A program made the translations under genes and the position numbers. Shown one piece after another: positions 24,850-37,373 of a stretch of DNA of 64,000 bases. How positions within the stretch are numbered: position 1 is the first letter of the stretch; the number at the start of each line of letters is the position of its first letter. The notes beneath the pieces were generated by a model. It was not told the DNA's origin, made no database searches, and worked only from the letters and a program-made list of their open reading frames with translations. Origin of the DNA: Humulus lupulus (lineage: Eukaryota > Streptophyta > Magnoliopsida > Rosales > Cannabaceae); contig NC_084793.1 in the NCBI RefSeq assembly GCF_963169125.1, positions 233,011,360 to 233,075,359 of the forward strand, written 5' to 3'.

Positions 24850-26698
24850 TGTTAGGAAAAACTTATACAGGATCTTTATTTATTTTCATGTAGATCTAAT
24901 ATTAAACAAATTAATATGAGATAGCCTAGAACATGTTTCTAAAATTGAATTCAAAGAGAAACAAAGACAAGAATACTTACAGTATACGCAGTGGAATGAA
25001 AGAGTCATTCCTTTAGTTTCTCTAACTCCTGTATCCTCTCTGTCGCAGAGTATTATCAAGAAACTGAACCGATCTTCTATTTTGTTCACAGTCTTCCAAT
25101 GTATCCTTAGAATCACCTAGACTAGTGTGGGAAATTCTTAACACATGAGATAGATATAGAGAGAAGAAGATAAAATAACAAAGAGGCTTAGAAAAGGACT
25201 TGTGTTTAGAGAGAATCTAAAACTATTAGAAAATCTGACTTGTGACTTATGTTTCGACTTCTCTCCAAGTACTCCTTTTATAGAGTCAATTAGGCCATTT
25301 AATTTAATTAAAAAATAAATAAAATAATAGCTATTTTAAAGCTCTAGGTCAAAATTATCATGAGCTTTAGACCCGTGAAATTTCTTATTTGATTATAAGC
25401 CCATTGAGCTTAAAATCAAGGCTTGTATTATTTTCTATTGATTTAACTAATTAAATAATTATATAAATCCTTTATCAAATTAATTATTTATAATTTTAAC
25501 CTTTGATTTAAATTTATTTATTAATTTAGATACCAATTTATCTTAATTAATAAATCTGCCATAATTTCTCTTTTCTTCTCAAAATTACACAACTCTGTGA
25601 AACTATCCAAAATTGACCTGGTCAACTTTGATAATTCTAATTGATAATTAAATAAATTAATTGAGACTATCTAGATGATTTTATCCAAGGTACAATGGGG
25701 ACCATGGGCCTAAGAAATCAAGCTCCAATAAGTTATCATAAATCTAACAAATAAATTTACTAACTTATTAATTCCTCGTGACTCTACTATAGACTTGGAA
25801 TTGCACTCTTGAATTCATAGAATGCTCTATAACAAATATAGAAACGCTATTAATTATCCATTGTTACAACCATAATTGTTACTCAATCCTCTATAGACGG
25901 TCTACAATGAGATAGGACAAAAATGTCGTTTTACCCCTCATTGTATTGTATCCTTAAAACACTTAGTTCTTTGCAAATGATATTTCAGTAAACTAATTTA
26001 ATTACTGAAATGATATCTCTATCATTTAACACATTGAACCAAACTAAAAGGAAACCATCGTTTCACTTCTTCACCAAAAGCTATAGATGTTCATATCTAT
26101 GATTAACACTCCCACTCAATTATACTACTGAGTTCCCAAGATGTAAGTATGGGCTAGTCCGTAGGGTAAGCTAGTAATGAACAAGTCGAAGAACTCAAAT
26201 AATACAATCAGTTAGAATACTAACCACTCAGAATTGAGATTGAATTGACCTGGTCAACTATATGATATGACTAGAATAGATAGTAATGGTATGTTTAGTT
26301 ATCTTATGAACTGTCAATTTCGGTCCAGTCCGATGTAACAAATACATCCGATCTTATCTACTTTGCTAATGTTCTGGAAAGAGCATAACACTGTAATGTG
26401 TAAGTAGATCATATCGTAGATTGGCAAGTCAGTGTAAATCCTGTGCACTGACTAATCTTAGGACTAACTTATTTTAAACATATAATCATATTTATATTCC
26501 ACTGTGATTACGTCACTATAAATAAGATTAGCTATATGCTTGGGATTCAATAGAAGTTTATATTATTTAAATAATCATGAAAATAAAACATGTGAGCAAA
26601 GTGATTGACCAAGTCAAAAAATGATTTCTTTTCTTTTATTGATAATAAAATGAGATTACAAAGAAATTGAGTTTTAATTAGGGCATAAAACCCCAACA
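24850..26698 (-). repeat. 5' LTR of the nested copia (element is on the minus strand)
   Basis: 1849 bp, same length as its partner at 17296-19144. It would hold the element promoter, reading leftward. I see no standard Met-tRNA primer site on the minus strand just below 24850; the bases there read ACTGACCTCTGAGCC, so the primer may be another tRNA. Confidence 0.92.
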
Positions 26699-26916
26699 AT
26701 ATATGGTTTCATCACAGACGTTGGCGGCTGGTTCGTGACACGTGGGATGACTTTTGTATGTAGATCGTGCTAGCGTTTGGGCCATGGATTGGTCTAGCTA
26801 TCTTCATGGTTGATAGCATACCTCAAGGTAGGGCAGTAGATCCCGAGGAGGATCCCGAGCAGACTAACGAGGATACTGACATAGATCTAGATATGCTGAT
26901 GGATAACCTAGATTAG

Positions 26917-27343
26917 GTTATGCTGTGATGGTCTTGTTGATATTTTTTGTAAAGACTTGGCAAACCTACTAGGTTGTAGGGCTTTTGTGCAGTTGTAGAA
27001 ACCCAATGTGTAGCCAGGGTTCTCTTCTTTTTGTATTTATCATTCTACTAACAAAAACCTTATAGCATGATATTTCATGATCATTTTGTATTGCTAGGTT
27101 ATATCCCTGAATGATAGATTTCTTGTTTTGAGTGAAATCATTGTGAATTCCTTTCTTTTCCTTGTGTATTGGAAACTAGTATACTCCAATGTTTTAAATA
27201 TTGTTATATAGAAATTTGCGATGAATTCCTTTCTCATTTCCTTGTGTATTGGAAACTAGTATACTCCAATGTTTTCTCATTTCCTTGTGTATTGGAAACT
27301 AGTATACTTTAATGTTTTAAACATTGTTATATAGAAATTCGCG
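26917..27343 (+). other. Rest of the element 3 leader with short repeats
   Basis: Non-coding DNA between the leader ORF and gag. Three direct copies starting CCTTGTGTATTGGAAACT lie at about 27160, 27240 and 27283, partly with the following bases ATTGTTATATAGAAATT. No gene. Confidence 0.6.
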
Positions 27344-28460
27344 ATGGTGCCTAACACCCGAGCCAAGGGAGGTCGAGTTATTAACCCACCAGACCCAGCC
27401 GAGAGAGCAGCCATTGACCAAGAGGCAGGTCGTGGCCAAGGCAGAGGAAGTGGTTGAAGCTGAGGACAAAGGGTGTAGCCGGAAAAAAATCTTGCAACTT
27501 AGATAGAGGATTTGAGAAGGATTGTGCATGAACAAAATGCGTCAAACGCTCAGATGTTCGAGGCATTGATGTGGAGATTCCTGAAAATGCCACACAACCC
27601 TGCACCGCCACACCCCGAGAAGACATTCCCGAACAACGGGAATTCCCGGCACAAGAAGACCCACTAGTAGGAGAAAATCTGCCAGTGGATGGACCTAGAA
27701 CAGATCAGCCAAAACTGATCTCGTAACGGTTTAGCAGGAAAAACCCACTTGTGTTCGAACGGCCTTCAGACCCTCTAGTGGCAGAAGAATGGGTCAACGT
27801 GCTGGAGAGAATATTTGATTTTGTGGCGGCTACCGAGGGGGAAAAGGTCATTTGTGCTGTGTATATATTGGGGAAGGACACCCGCATCTGGTGGGATATG
27901 GCTAGGAAGGGGCGTGATGTTGCACAAATTGAATGGGCATAATTCATGACCTTGTTCAATGCTAAACACTACAACCAGATAGTGATAGACCAGAAGGTGG
28001 TTGAGTTCGGCAGCCTAGTCCAAGGGTCATCTAGCGTACAGGAGTACGTGTGAAAGTTTGACCAACTTTCAAGATTTGCTCCGGATCTGGTAAACACTGA
28101 AGCCAATGGGGTACGTAAATTCATGAAGCGGTTGAAAAGAGAGATAGCTCAGTTTGTGGATACCGGGAAGACCAGCTCGGATACTTATGATGAAGTCGTG
28201 GAGCGAGCAATTCGCCAAGAGTCATGGATGGGACAAGAGAAGAAAGTGCCCTACAGGGCTAAATAATGAGCACATGTCTCCAATGACTGGGGAAGGTACA
28301 CTAGTAACCAGAGCGGCCCTTCTAAAAGGTTTGCATATAGAGGCAATAAAAGTGTGGGGAAGACCAATAGTCTAGGAAACTCTCGATTTCCCAATGGTGG
28401 AAATAATAAACGAAGAATGGAGCCACCAAGCTAAAGTTTGAACTTCAGCAAATGAAATCG
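27344..28460 (+). pseudogene. gag: gag of element 3, broken
   Basis: The ATG at 27344 starts MVPNTRAKGGRVINPPDPAE, a basic N-terminus, and stops early. The retrotransposon gag domain follows in the pieces ERPSDPLVAEEWVNVLERIF, AVYILGKDTRIWWDMARKGR, FNAKHYNQ and QEYV...FDQLSRFAPDL, with stops and frame changes between them. It would form the capsid. The zinc knuckle is not clearly readable. Confidence 0.78.
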
Positions 28461-28468
28461 ACGCCACC

Positions 28469-29100
28469 TAGGTGAGTGCAACAACTATAACAGCTTCACC
28501 TGTTGAAAGCCAAGTCTCCAGGCATTGCCCGACTCATGGTCAGATGGGAGGAAACGACCAACCAAAGCTAATAGGAACTGCATCGCGAGTCCATGCACTC
28601 ACCCAGGGTGATAAAGGAGCTTGGACTTCATACATGGTGTCAAGTCAGCTTCCTGTGGCTAATAACTCAACACATGTATTGATGGACACTGGTGCATCCC
28701 ATTCTTTTATTGCCACATCTTACGTTGGTAAGATAGATAGGAAGCCTGAGCCTATGGAAAATGTATGTGGCGTATCCTTACCTTCAGGGGAGGATATGAT
28801 GGTACCATCTTGGATTAGAGTCGTACCCATCTAGGTAGATGGTCAAGAGTTGACCGTGGATTTGCTAGTTTTAGATTTACATGAGTACGATGTTATTTTT
28901 TGTATAGATTGACTAACCAAATACGGGGCGGTGGCGAATTTCAAACAAAGAAATGTGACTTTTAACCCACCTGGGAAGAACCGTTCATGTTCCAAGGCAC
29001 AACCCGCGAGAATAATTTTGCTATAATCTCCAACTTGAAGGCTAGGAAACTACTGGACGATGGATGTATCGGCTACCTAGCGAATGTAAAAGACAAGGAT
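28469..29100 (+). pseudogene. pol: Protease of element 3
   Basis: The active-site motif THVLMDTGASHSFIATSYV is in the open part at 28472-28834. The second conserved region (LHEYDVIF near 28880-28910) follows after a TAG. The aspartic protease fold is recognisable, but at least two stops separate it from the RT. Confidence 0.8.
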
Positions 29101-30050
29101 AAAGAGGCTAAGCTACAATCAACTGAGGTAAGTGTTTCCTGAGGATCTTCCAGGGATACCCCTAGATCAGGAAGTCAAGTTTGAGATCGAGTAATTCCTA
29201 GAACCACACCTATTTCAAAGGCACCGTACCGGATGGCACCGACGGAGCTCAAAGAACTGCAAGCGCATTTACAAGACTACCTAGATAGAGGATTTATACA
29301 ACTAAGTCATTCTCCTTGGGGAGCCCCGGTACTATTCGTGGAAAAGAAAGATGACTCCATGAGAATGTGTATAGACTACCGGGAACTCAACAATGTGATT
29401 ATCAAGAACCGATACCCATTGCCTAGAATTGATGATCTATTCGATCAACTGCAGGGAGCATCAGTATTCTCGAAGATCAATTTGTGATCTGGCTACCAAC
29501 AGTTGAAGGTCAAGGAATCAGATCCCAATACTGCATTTTGAACTTAGTATGGCCACTACGAGTTCGTGATGATGTATTTTGGGCTCACCATTGCACCCGC
29601 AACATTCATGGATCTTATGTATAGGGTATTGGGTGAGTATCTAGACAAATGTGTCATCGTGTTCATAGACGTTATACTCGTATACTTGCAAAACCAAGAA
29701 GACACGCCAAGCACCTGGAGCTGATCTTATTATGCGAGAAAAAGTTGTACGCCAAATTCTCCAAGTGCGAATTTTGGTTGACTTAAGTGATTTTCCTAGG
29801 GCACGTGGTGTTAGGAGATGGAATTGCATCCGATGAAGCCAAAATCGAAGCGGTGAACAATGGAAGGCCCCGAAGAATGCATAAGAAGTTCGCAGTTTCT
29901 TGGGTCTGGCAAGGTATTATAGGTGCTTTGTGGAAGGTTTTTCCAAAATAGCACCGCCTATGACCGCACTAACTTGAACGAACATCAAATTTGAGTGGAC
30001 ACACAAGTGAGAATAAAGTTTTCAAGAGCTAAAGACTAGATTAACGACTG
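29101..30050 (+). pseudogene. pol: Reverse transcriptase of element 3, catalytic change
   Basis: The open part at 29233-29487 reads [48 protein letters not shown] and [14 protein letters not shown]. Later pieces show [14 protein letters not shown] and the catalytic box as FIDVILVY (29662-29685), so the second Asp of FIDD is lost. SGYQQLK follows a TGA that probably came from CGA. Frameshifts after 29690 break the connection to the thumb region. The enzyme is dead in this copy. Confidence 0.85.
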
Positions 30051-30440
30051 CTCCCATACTCACTATTCCAAAGGGTACCGATGGATATGTTATTTATATC
30101 GATGCATCAGGTGAAGGACTCAGAGCCATACTAATGCAACACGGGAATGTGATCACGTACGCCTCCCGACAACTGAAAAACTACAAGAGAAACTATCCAA
30201 CACACGACTTGGAGCTAGCAGTGGTAGTGTTCGCATTGAAGATCTGAAGACATTATCTCTATGGGATCCACTATGACATATACATGGATACAAGAGTATG
30301 AAATATTTCCTCACCGAGAAAGAGTTAAACACGAGACAACAGAGGTGGTTAGAATTGTTCAACGATTATGATTGTGATATACTGTACCACCCACAAAAGG
30401 CTAATAAAGTAGCCGACGCATTGAGTTGGCAACCAATGGC
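30051..30440 (+). pseudogene. pol: RNase H of element 3
   Basis: Readable pieces are [19 protein letters not shown] with the first Asp, [20 protein letters not shown], then VVVFALKI followed by TGA (from TGG) and RHYLYG. A frameshift lies around IYMDTRV. It ends with a decayed KVADALS-like piece near 30415. Confidence 0.8.
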
Positions 30441-31740
30441 TTATGTAATTTAGGTGAAGGAAATACCCCAAGAACTACAAACTGATATCGCCAAATTGGA
30501 TTTGGAGATAGTAGTGGGAAGATTGGAAAAGTTATCCATGCAACCCACGATCATGGAAGCAATCCAAAGGGGACAAATCCTAAATCTGTGGATCCAACAA
30601 ACTGGTGCATGAGACTACGAAAGACATGCGACCAGGGTTTCACATCTCGAAGGATGGAGTGTTAGGTTTCAAGGGTAGATTATATGTGTCTGATGATAAG
30701 GAGATCAAGAAACAAATCTTTTACGAGGCTCATAATTCTCTTTACGCTATGCACCCGGGAACCACTAGATGTATTAGGATCTCAAAAGATACTTTTAGTG
30801 GGTAGGAATGAAGAGAGATGTAGCAAAGTACATGGAACATTGTTTGACGTGTCAACAAACAAAGACAGAGCATCAGCGGCCCATAGGGTTATTGCAACAG
30901 CTAGAGTTCCCTGAGTGGAAATGGGAAATGGTCACCATGGACTTTGTTACCGGGTTACCACACACTTCGAAAGGGCACGATGAAATTTGGGTTATCATGG
31001 ATAGACTGACCAAATCCACTCATTTCTTTCCCATTAAGATAACAGACGATGCAAATAAGTTGGAAAACTTGTACATTGCTGAGATAGTGCGATTACATGG
31101 GGTTCCCATCTATAGAGTGTCCGATCATGACAGGTGATTTGCCTCCGCGTTCTGGAAGAGAATGCAAATGGGATTGGGAACTAAACTCAAGTTTAGTACT
31201 GCCTTCCACCCACAAACGGATGGCCAGAGCAAACGAATGATTTAGACCTTGGAAGACATGTTGAGAGCTTGCATGCTGGATTTTCAAGGTTCGTGTAGTG
31301 TAAAACTTCCATTAATTGATTTTGCCTACAACAATAGCTATCATGACTCGATAAAGAGGCTCCTTATGAGGCACTATACGAAAGAAAGTGCCGATCACCA
31401 ATCCACTGGCATGAGACCGATGAGAGGAAATTCTTGGGATCAAAAGAGGTAGACCAAGCTACGGAGGACATTAGGTTAATTCGTCAAAGGTTACAAACTT
31501 CTATAGATCGCCAACGTAAGTATGCTGATCGTCGACGGAGACCTTTAGAATTTGAAGTTGGGGACAAGGTACTGTTAAAGATAACTCCACTAAGAGGAGC
31601 TACGAGGTTCGAGAAAGAGGGCAAGTTGAGCCTTAGGTACATAGGACCGTTCCAGGTTCTGGAACGCATTAGGAAGGTGGCTTATTGACTAGCCCTTCCA
31701 CCCACGTTCTCTAGAGTTCACGATGTATTCCATGTATAAA
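30441..31740 (+). pseudogene. pol: Integrase of element 3
   Basis: The zinc part reads AMHPGTTRC then MKRDVAKYMEHCLTCQQTK, in two frames. The core reads WEMVTMDFVTGLPH, IYRVSDHDR followed by TGA, and [14 protein letters not shown] with the downstream Glu position changed. C-terminal pieces are LPLIDFAYNNSYHDS and YIGPFQVLERIRKVAY. Several stops and shifts are present. It belongs to the same general chromovirus type as the pol at 4471-7805, but the sequences are clearly different families. Confidence 0.84.
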
Positions 31741-32006
31741 CCTTAAGGAATTTCGTGAACGACCCCACTCATGTGCTAAGTTACGATGAACTTAGCATAG
31801 ATCCTCAGCTGAGTTATGAGGAAAAACTGGTCGCAATTGTGGATCAGAAGGACAAGGTGTTAATAAAAAATAAAAAAAACCTTAGGTGTGCAGTGGTGTA
31901 ACCATGGAATTGAAGAGGCGACTTGGGAGACGGAAGCTAAGAAGCAGGAGTGGTATCCCCATCTGTTTTGAGTTTCGGGGACGAAACTTTTATAAATTGT
32001 AGGTAT
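31741..32006 (+). pseudogene. pol: Degenerate chromodomain-like end of element 3 pol
   Basis: The piece THVLSYDELSIDPQLSYEEK then VAIVDQKDKVLIKNK matches the spacer and start of a chromovirus chromodomain. The core after that is broken by a poly-A run at 31863-31880 and stops. No clean polypurine tract is left before the 3' LTR at 32007; GGGGACGAAAC at about 31977-31987 may be its remnant. Confidence 0.65.
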
Positions 32007-34429
32007 TGTAACATCCTGTGTTTTGAACACACGCTAGTAGTTGGTTGGAGCTGGTGAAGAATTATGTGGAATATTATTTTGATAAATGATATTATATGAA
32101 TTGGTGATGATTTGAGAATTTTTATAGCCACTGAGATGATTCGGTAAATGATCTAGCTTTATGCAAAGAAAGATTTGTCTCGAACCAAGGAGTAAACATA
32201 ATGGGAGAAAAATCTCTGATTAAATAGAATAGGAAATACTATGGCATAAAAATATTAGTTTTATTTGGAAACTAGGACTTTATAGTCGAGCCAATAAATT
32301 TATGAAAAATTGATTGAGGTTTGAATTCAAATCGTCCGGTCTTAAGGATGAGAATTTCTTGCTCGAGCCTCTAAGGGCATTTCTGTCAATTTGATAAAAT
32401 TACCAAAATTAAGTGATATGTGACAAATTTTATTATTGGGTCACATTTAATTTAATTAATTATGCTTGGAGATATTTAAAAACTATAGGGTAAAAGTTTA
32501 GGGAATTTTAGACAAGAAAAATTACCAAAGGGTCCTTGAGTGTCTAAGGAGAGAGGTAAAAATGAGAAAGGGAATAAAGGTCTTTTCCAAGGGAGGAGAG
32601 AGAGTGTGGTGGGTGGCAAGGTTATCCCGAGGGATCTCAAGAGTCTAAGACACCTACCCTAGGGGAAGAGTAAGAGCCTTACCCCACTCACAAGTTAAAC
32701 ACTAATCATTGTTCTCTTACAATTCTAATCCTTTGCTCACAAATTGTTTTCTCTCAAGAAAACACTCTCTCTTCCATTCCCTCTCCCAAAACCGAAACCC
32801 TAAAGCCCTCTACACCGCCATTGATAAAATATCTTCTCTCCTTAAGCTAAGCACACTCATCCCCCAGTGAAGAAGGGAGAAGCTCAAGGGAACATTTGTG
32901 TAGAGTAAGTTTCGAAACCTCCTTCATCTTTTCTTCTCTTTTCCTCTTCATGCTTGAGACCCTAAGGGTTTATTATGCATGCATGTGATCTAATTGCCAT
33001 GCATGACATTGATCTTGTGTTTTAGGGTTCAAGAGAAACTTGTACTAGTTGGATCTCAAAGATTTAGCACTTTGGTGATCAAGTAAAAGCAAGGTAAGAG
33101 ATCTTGGTAGTTTGCATGTTTTATCCCTCATCTAAGTCTTTCTACCCTAACTCTCTCTTAAAAATTAGCATGTGGGACTTTGGGCTCGGTTTGAGAGTGT
33201 AGAGCACAAGGGGGAGTTTGAGAAGCTAAGGAAAACACATCTCCAAGCTAGAACTATCAAAAGGTAGAATTTTATGGTTGTTCTTGAGTTTTGTGATTTA
33301 TGTTGGTAGATCTGGTTGTATATGTTATTTGGATGTTTTTTGGAGTTTATTCTATGCTTATGGTGGAGATTTTTTTATTGATGATTTGCATGCATGCATG
33401 TGACTAGGGTTATGTTAGAAATGCTTATTGTTGTTTAAGTTCTGTAAAAATGCATGCTGCCAAAATTTCATGGTCTGGCTTTCAACAGGTCAGATCACAC
33501 TATAGTTCTTCTGTTGGTGAAAATAAATTGTATAGTTGCATATTTATATGTGAGTACTTGATGATAGGCTTTGGAAAATCATAAAAATGTATTTTTAAAC
33601 CCAAGTTATACACATTGTGGCATTGTGATGCAAATCTGGAAAATTCTGGACAGCATGCACCGCCCAGGTTGTTTTAACTTTTGAACGAGTTCCCCAATCA
33701 AAAAGCTATTAAATTTGATAGGGTTTTAGTTTAAATATTTATAAGTGTCACTGTGAAATTGTAGAAGAAAATGTGCTATAGTATAAGAGATATGATTTTT
33801 TAAAGTTTGCCATAAATTTTGGAAACAAAACTTCTGGGCAGCAAGCACTGCCCAGATTGCTTTAAACAATTTAACAATTTTTATTTCTCCAAAAATTATG
33901 AAATTTTTAAGGAAACTAATTTTCACATGTATGCATATTCCTGTAAAATTTTAGAAAGAAATGCGCTACGATGTAAGAGAAATAAATTTGGAAATTACCT
34001 TAAAATGTGGGAAAAAGTTTTGGGCAACAAGCACCGCTCAGATTGCTTTAAATAATTTTTTTAAGTTTGCCCTATAAACTGGAAAGTTGTGATTTCGAAC
34101 CTTAATGAAAATCAATTTTTGGGAGGTTAGTTCTCTTAACCTAAACCAAGTTTTGACACGAGGCTTTCACCTAGTTCCCGTCCCTATGACATAGAATACG
34201 TTAATGATATTTTAAGGGTTTTTTCCAAAAATTCAACTTAGGGCAAAAAGTTTAAAAATGAGACTTTACCACTTTAAATTTAAATAGTGGTAGTAAAGTT
34301 TTTGGAAATGAAAATAAATAATTATTTGCAAAGATAAGTAAGGATTTGAAGATTTAACCAATCCCAAATAAGCTTGAGTTAATTTAAAAGTTGATTTTTT
34401 TTTACCATTTTATATGTTAAGGGTCCAAT
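32007..34429 (+). repeat. 3' LTR of element 3, first piece
   Basis: It starts TGTAACATCC like the 5' LTR and is collinear with it up to GGGTCCAAT, where the Tekay-like derivative is inserted. The LTR resumes at 40632. Confidence 0.88.
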
Positions 34430-37373
34430 TGTAACGTCCCAAATTTCGTAATAGGGCTTTGGGCCTTGATTAGGTGGGGGGGGGGGGGGGGGGATGGGGC
34501 AGGGTTGAAAATTATAGAATTATGTGATATATATGTGTATCATTATATGATTATGTGAGTTATATTATAATATAACTTGATATACATGTTTTGGTGTATT
34601 AAATATGCATGTGGGCCCATTTCTGATTAATTGGGCAATTGTTGTAATTTGGCCGTTTTGGGTATATTTGGCATATATGTGATATATGTGTGTGTGAGAC
34701 CACATTATTACGTGGATATATATTTGGGTTACTCGTCACGAGACGATCCTAGGGAGCAAGCTAGTGGGAAAGTCACAACGGGACCCATACTTGTCTCAGA
34801 GTGATTCAAAGGGTATATTGGGTATTTAGCACATTACCAAGATATTGGGTAATGGGAATGGTTATTTGATGGTATCTTGGGAGTTAGTGAGACCAGGAGC
34901 GAATTCTAGGAATTTTAACTATTTTACGCCGGGGGGCGTTTTTGGGACCCTAACCATTAGGATTTGCTTGAGGTTACTTAAGCTCGAAGTAACCTGTCAG
35001 AAACATAAAAGAATGTTCAATATGTTCTCTCTCTCCCGTTGTCCCATTTTGAGGTTCGTTAGCATTTTCGAAAGAAACTCGAGTTTTTGGACTCAGATTC
35101 AAGCAAGGTTAGAGTCATAATGATTTAGAAGCTTATTAGATGGAGGATTTAATTGGGAAAAGACTCAATCAGAGGTAATCCAAGTTTTTAGTTTTGGGAT
35201 TTTGAGTTTCCAAGATTTGATTGGATTTTATGTTTTGTTGAGTTTATGGGTTGTTTAAAGCTTAGGTTTTGATGGTTTTGGGCCATTGGGATGTTTGGGA
35301 ACTTTGTTGTTGGGAATTGGATAGGTTTTTGGAATATTTTTAAATGAAGAAAATGAAGGTTTTGGTTGGGTTCGTGGTTGGGCCGTGACCCTATTCTTGG
35401 GCGCTGCAACCTAGGCTTGACAAAGGAGGAGGCTTGCTGTTTGGGCATTTAGGGCTGCGGTGCGAGGCGCAGGCAGAGAGGGTGCTTGGCCTCTATTTGG
35501 AGGCGGACTGCGGCTCAGGGCTGAGGGGCCACGACGCTCAAGGGAAGTTTTGGCCAGACTGGATTTTTAGTCGTGGGAACTTAAACCTAAAGGCTCATAA
35601 TTGATCCTACTACCTAGTTTTGTAGGATTCGACGTCCCGGAGGCTAGGACTCGATCTGAAAGTCTTTATTTATTCATTTTTTGACGATATTCTATATTAT
35701 GGTTGTGACTAGGTGATCGCTAGGGGTTCAGAATCAAGATCTTGTTTAAGGGTCATTTATTGGTAACATGTGCTTGGACCAAAGGTAAGAAACTGTACCC
35801 AGTATGTGATGCATGTGATTATTTCATGGCATGAATGTTTAATATGGAATTGATCAGAGCTTGATTCTCTGTAAATGTGCATGATTATGATTATGCTTGT
35901 GATTGTGATTATCGATTAAGCATGTTGAATGCCTTATAATCTGATACTTGATATATGATATATGTCTGTTTACATTACCTCATTGAGGATGCATTGACTT
36001 ATCAGTCAGAAACGACAATAGTGCTGGGTACTGGTCGTAAAGCTCTGACTTATCAGTCATGAGCGGTGATAGTGCTGAGTGTTGGTCGAAGAGCATTGTA
36101 TTGAGTTAAGAGCGGCAATAGTGTTGAGTGCTGGTCATAAAGTTGTGACTTATCAGTCATGAGTGGCAATAGTACTGAGTGTTGGTCGAAGAGCATTGAC
36201 TTAGCAGTCAAGAGGGCAATAGTGCTGAGTGCTGGTCGTAAAGCGCTGACTTATCAGTCATGAGCGGCAATAGTACTGAGTGCTGATTAAAGAGCATTGA
36301 CTTATTAGTCAAGATCGGTAATAGCGCTGCGCGTAGGTAATATTAGTTAAGCTAACCAGAAGCGCCAGGTATGCATATACAGAGGATATGGCTAAGAAAC
36401 CTGAGGTGACTTAATAGTCACATATCCTAGAATTGGCTTATTAGTCAAGAATATCCTTAGCACATTGAGTGCTGGTCAATGCCAGGTACGCTTATACAAA
36501 GGATATGGCTAAGAGACCTGAGATGACTTAATAGACACATATCCGAGCATTGACTTATTAGTCAAGAACGGGCTTAGCACGCTGAGTGCTGGTCAGTGCC
36601 AGGTACACTTATACAGAGGATATGGTTAAGAGACCTAAGGTGACTTAATAGTCACATATCCTAGCATTGACTTATTAGTCAAGATCGGCAATAGTGCTGA
36701 GCGCTGGTCGAAAGGCACTGACTTATTAGTCAAGGACGACATTAGCATGGTGAGTGTTAGTCGAAAGGCACTAACTTATTAGTAAAGGATGAAAATAACA
36801 CACTGAATGCTGGTCGTAAGGCATTGACTTATTAGTCAAGCAGGGCAATAGCATGCTAAGCGTTGGTCCATATGATCTAGCCTAACCTGAAGTGCATCAT
36901 ACGCTTGACCGATCTATTGATATAAGACAACCTAGATTTGAGTACGCTAGATGAGCTAGAAAGTTGGTTATACAGAGGACAGGGCACAGGGCCCTAGGGT
37001 GACTTATTAGTCTCATGTTATAGGGCGTCGAGCCAGAATGATTCCCTAATCATTTATTTATACTTGCCTGCATGCATGAGTAGGGTTATTACTGCTAGGC
37101 ATGCTTATTATTATTTGGTGACGTAGTATTAACGGCTTATGAGCATGTTTAAGTTTTCTTGCTGAGCCTTGGCTCACGGGTGCTATGTGGTGTAGGTAAA
37201 GGTAAAATAAAGTTGGACCGTCCTTGAGTTGGAGAGCTTAGGCGATGATGTGTACATATGTGGTTACTCGACCACCACAGCTGAGGGTTTAAAGAGGAAC
37301 TAGGGTTAAACCCTATTTTGTCGCTTAGGTCAGCTGGTTGTAAAACTTTTATTGTAATTAACCTTTTAAATGC
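34430..37373 (+). repeat. 5' LTR of the derivative, 3' end deleted
   Basis: About 2.9 kb. The match to 37840-40626 ends at TAATTAACCTTTTAAATG around 37373, some 190 bp short of the LTR end. A G run of about 18 bases lies near 34477-34495. The middle holds an array of degenerate subrepeats (about 35990-36860). Confidence 0.85.
35990..36860. repeat. LTR subrepeats with TTGACTTATTAGTCAA dyads
   Basis: Degenerate tandem repeats of roughly 50-60 bp, mixed with a longer unit of about 115 bp that also has AGGTACGCTTATACAGAGG. Each unit carries an inverted-repeat core such as TTGACTTATTAGTCAA or GTGACTTAATAGTCAC. At least a dozen cores are visible. A shorter version is at about 39355-39960 in the partner LTR. 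Confidence 0.8.

Larger units (their letters stand above)
17296..26698 (-). mobile_element. Complete Ty1/copia element nested in the leader
   Basis: A 9.4-kb copia retrotransposon on the minus strand. Two LTRs of 1849 bp each (17296-19144 and 24850-26698) start TGTTAGGAAA and end ACCCCAACA on the plus strand. A perfect target duplication ATATA is at 17291-17295 and 26699-26703. The gag-PR-IN-RT-RH order typical of copia reads from 23205 down to 19181. The two LTRs differ by several substitutions in the first 200 bp, so the insertion is not recent. The polyprotein carries about five stops and one clear frameshift. The lineage was not assigned with certainty. Confidence 0.95.
17050..26916 (+). 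pseudogene. Leader ORF upstream of gag, split by the nested copia
   Basis: An ATG at 17050 opens a frame running 82 codons to 17295, the last base of the target site. When the nested copia and one ATATA copy are removed, the same frame continues at 26704 and ends at a TAG at 26914-26916. The total is 152 codons with only two internal stops: TGA after FEYDQ, and TAG after DDFCM, the latter readable as CAG to TAG. The first part has IGDLVIGNLPMIPMLRINYY; the middle is basic (HHRRWRLVRDTWDD); the end is strongly acidic (DPEEDPEQTNEDTDIDLDM). I do not recognise the family. Length, phase across the insertion and the charge pattern suggest a former protein-coding gene of the outer element lying before gag. 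An alternative is chance openness of a leader. Confidence 0.5.

Noticed and set aside
36000..36860. Regular repeats that might suggest a CRISPR array
   Set aside because: Units are degenerate, spacers are not unique, the array lies inside an LTR, and the genome is clearly a plant.
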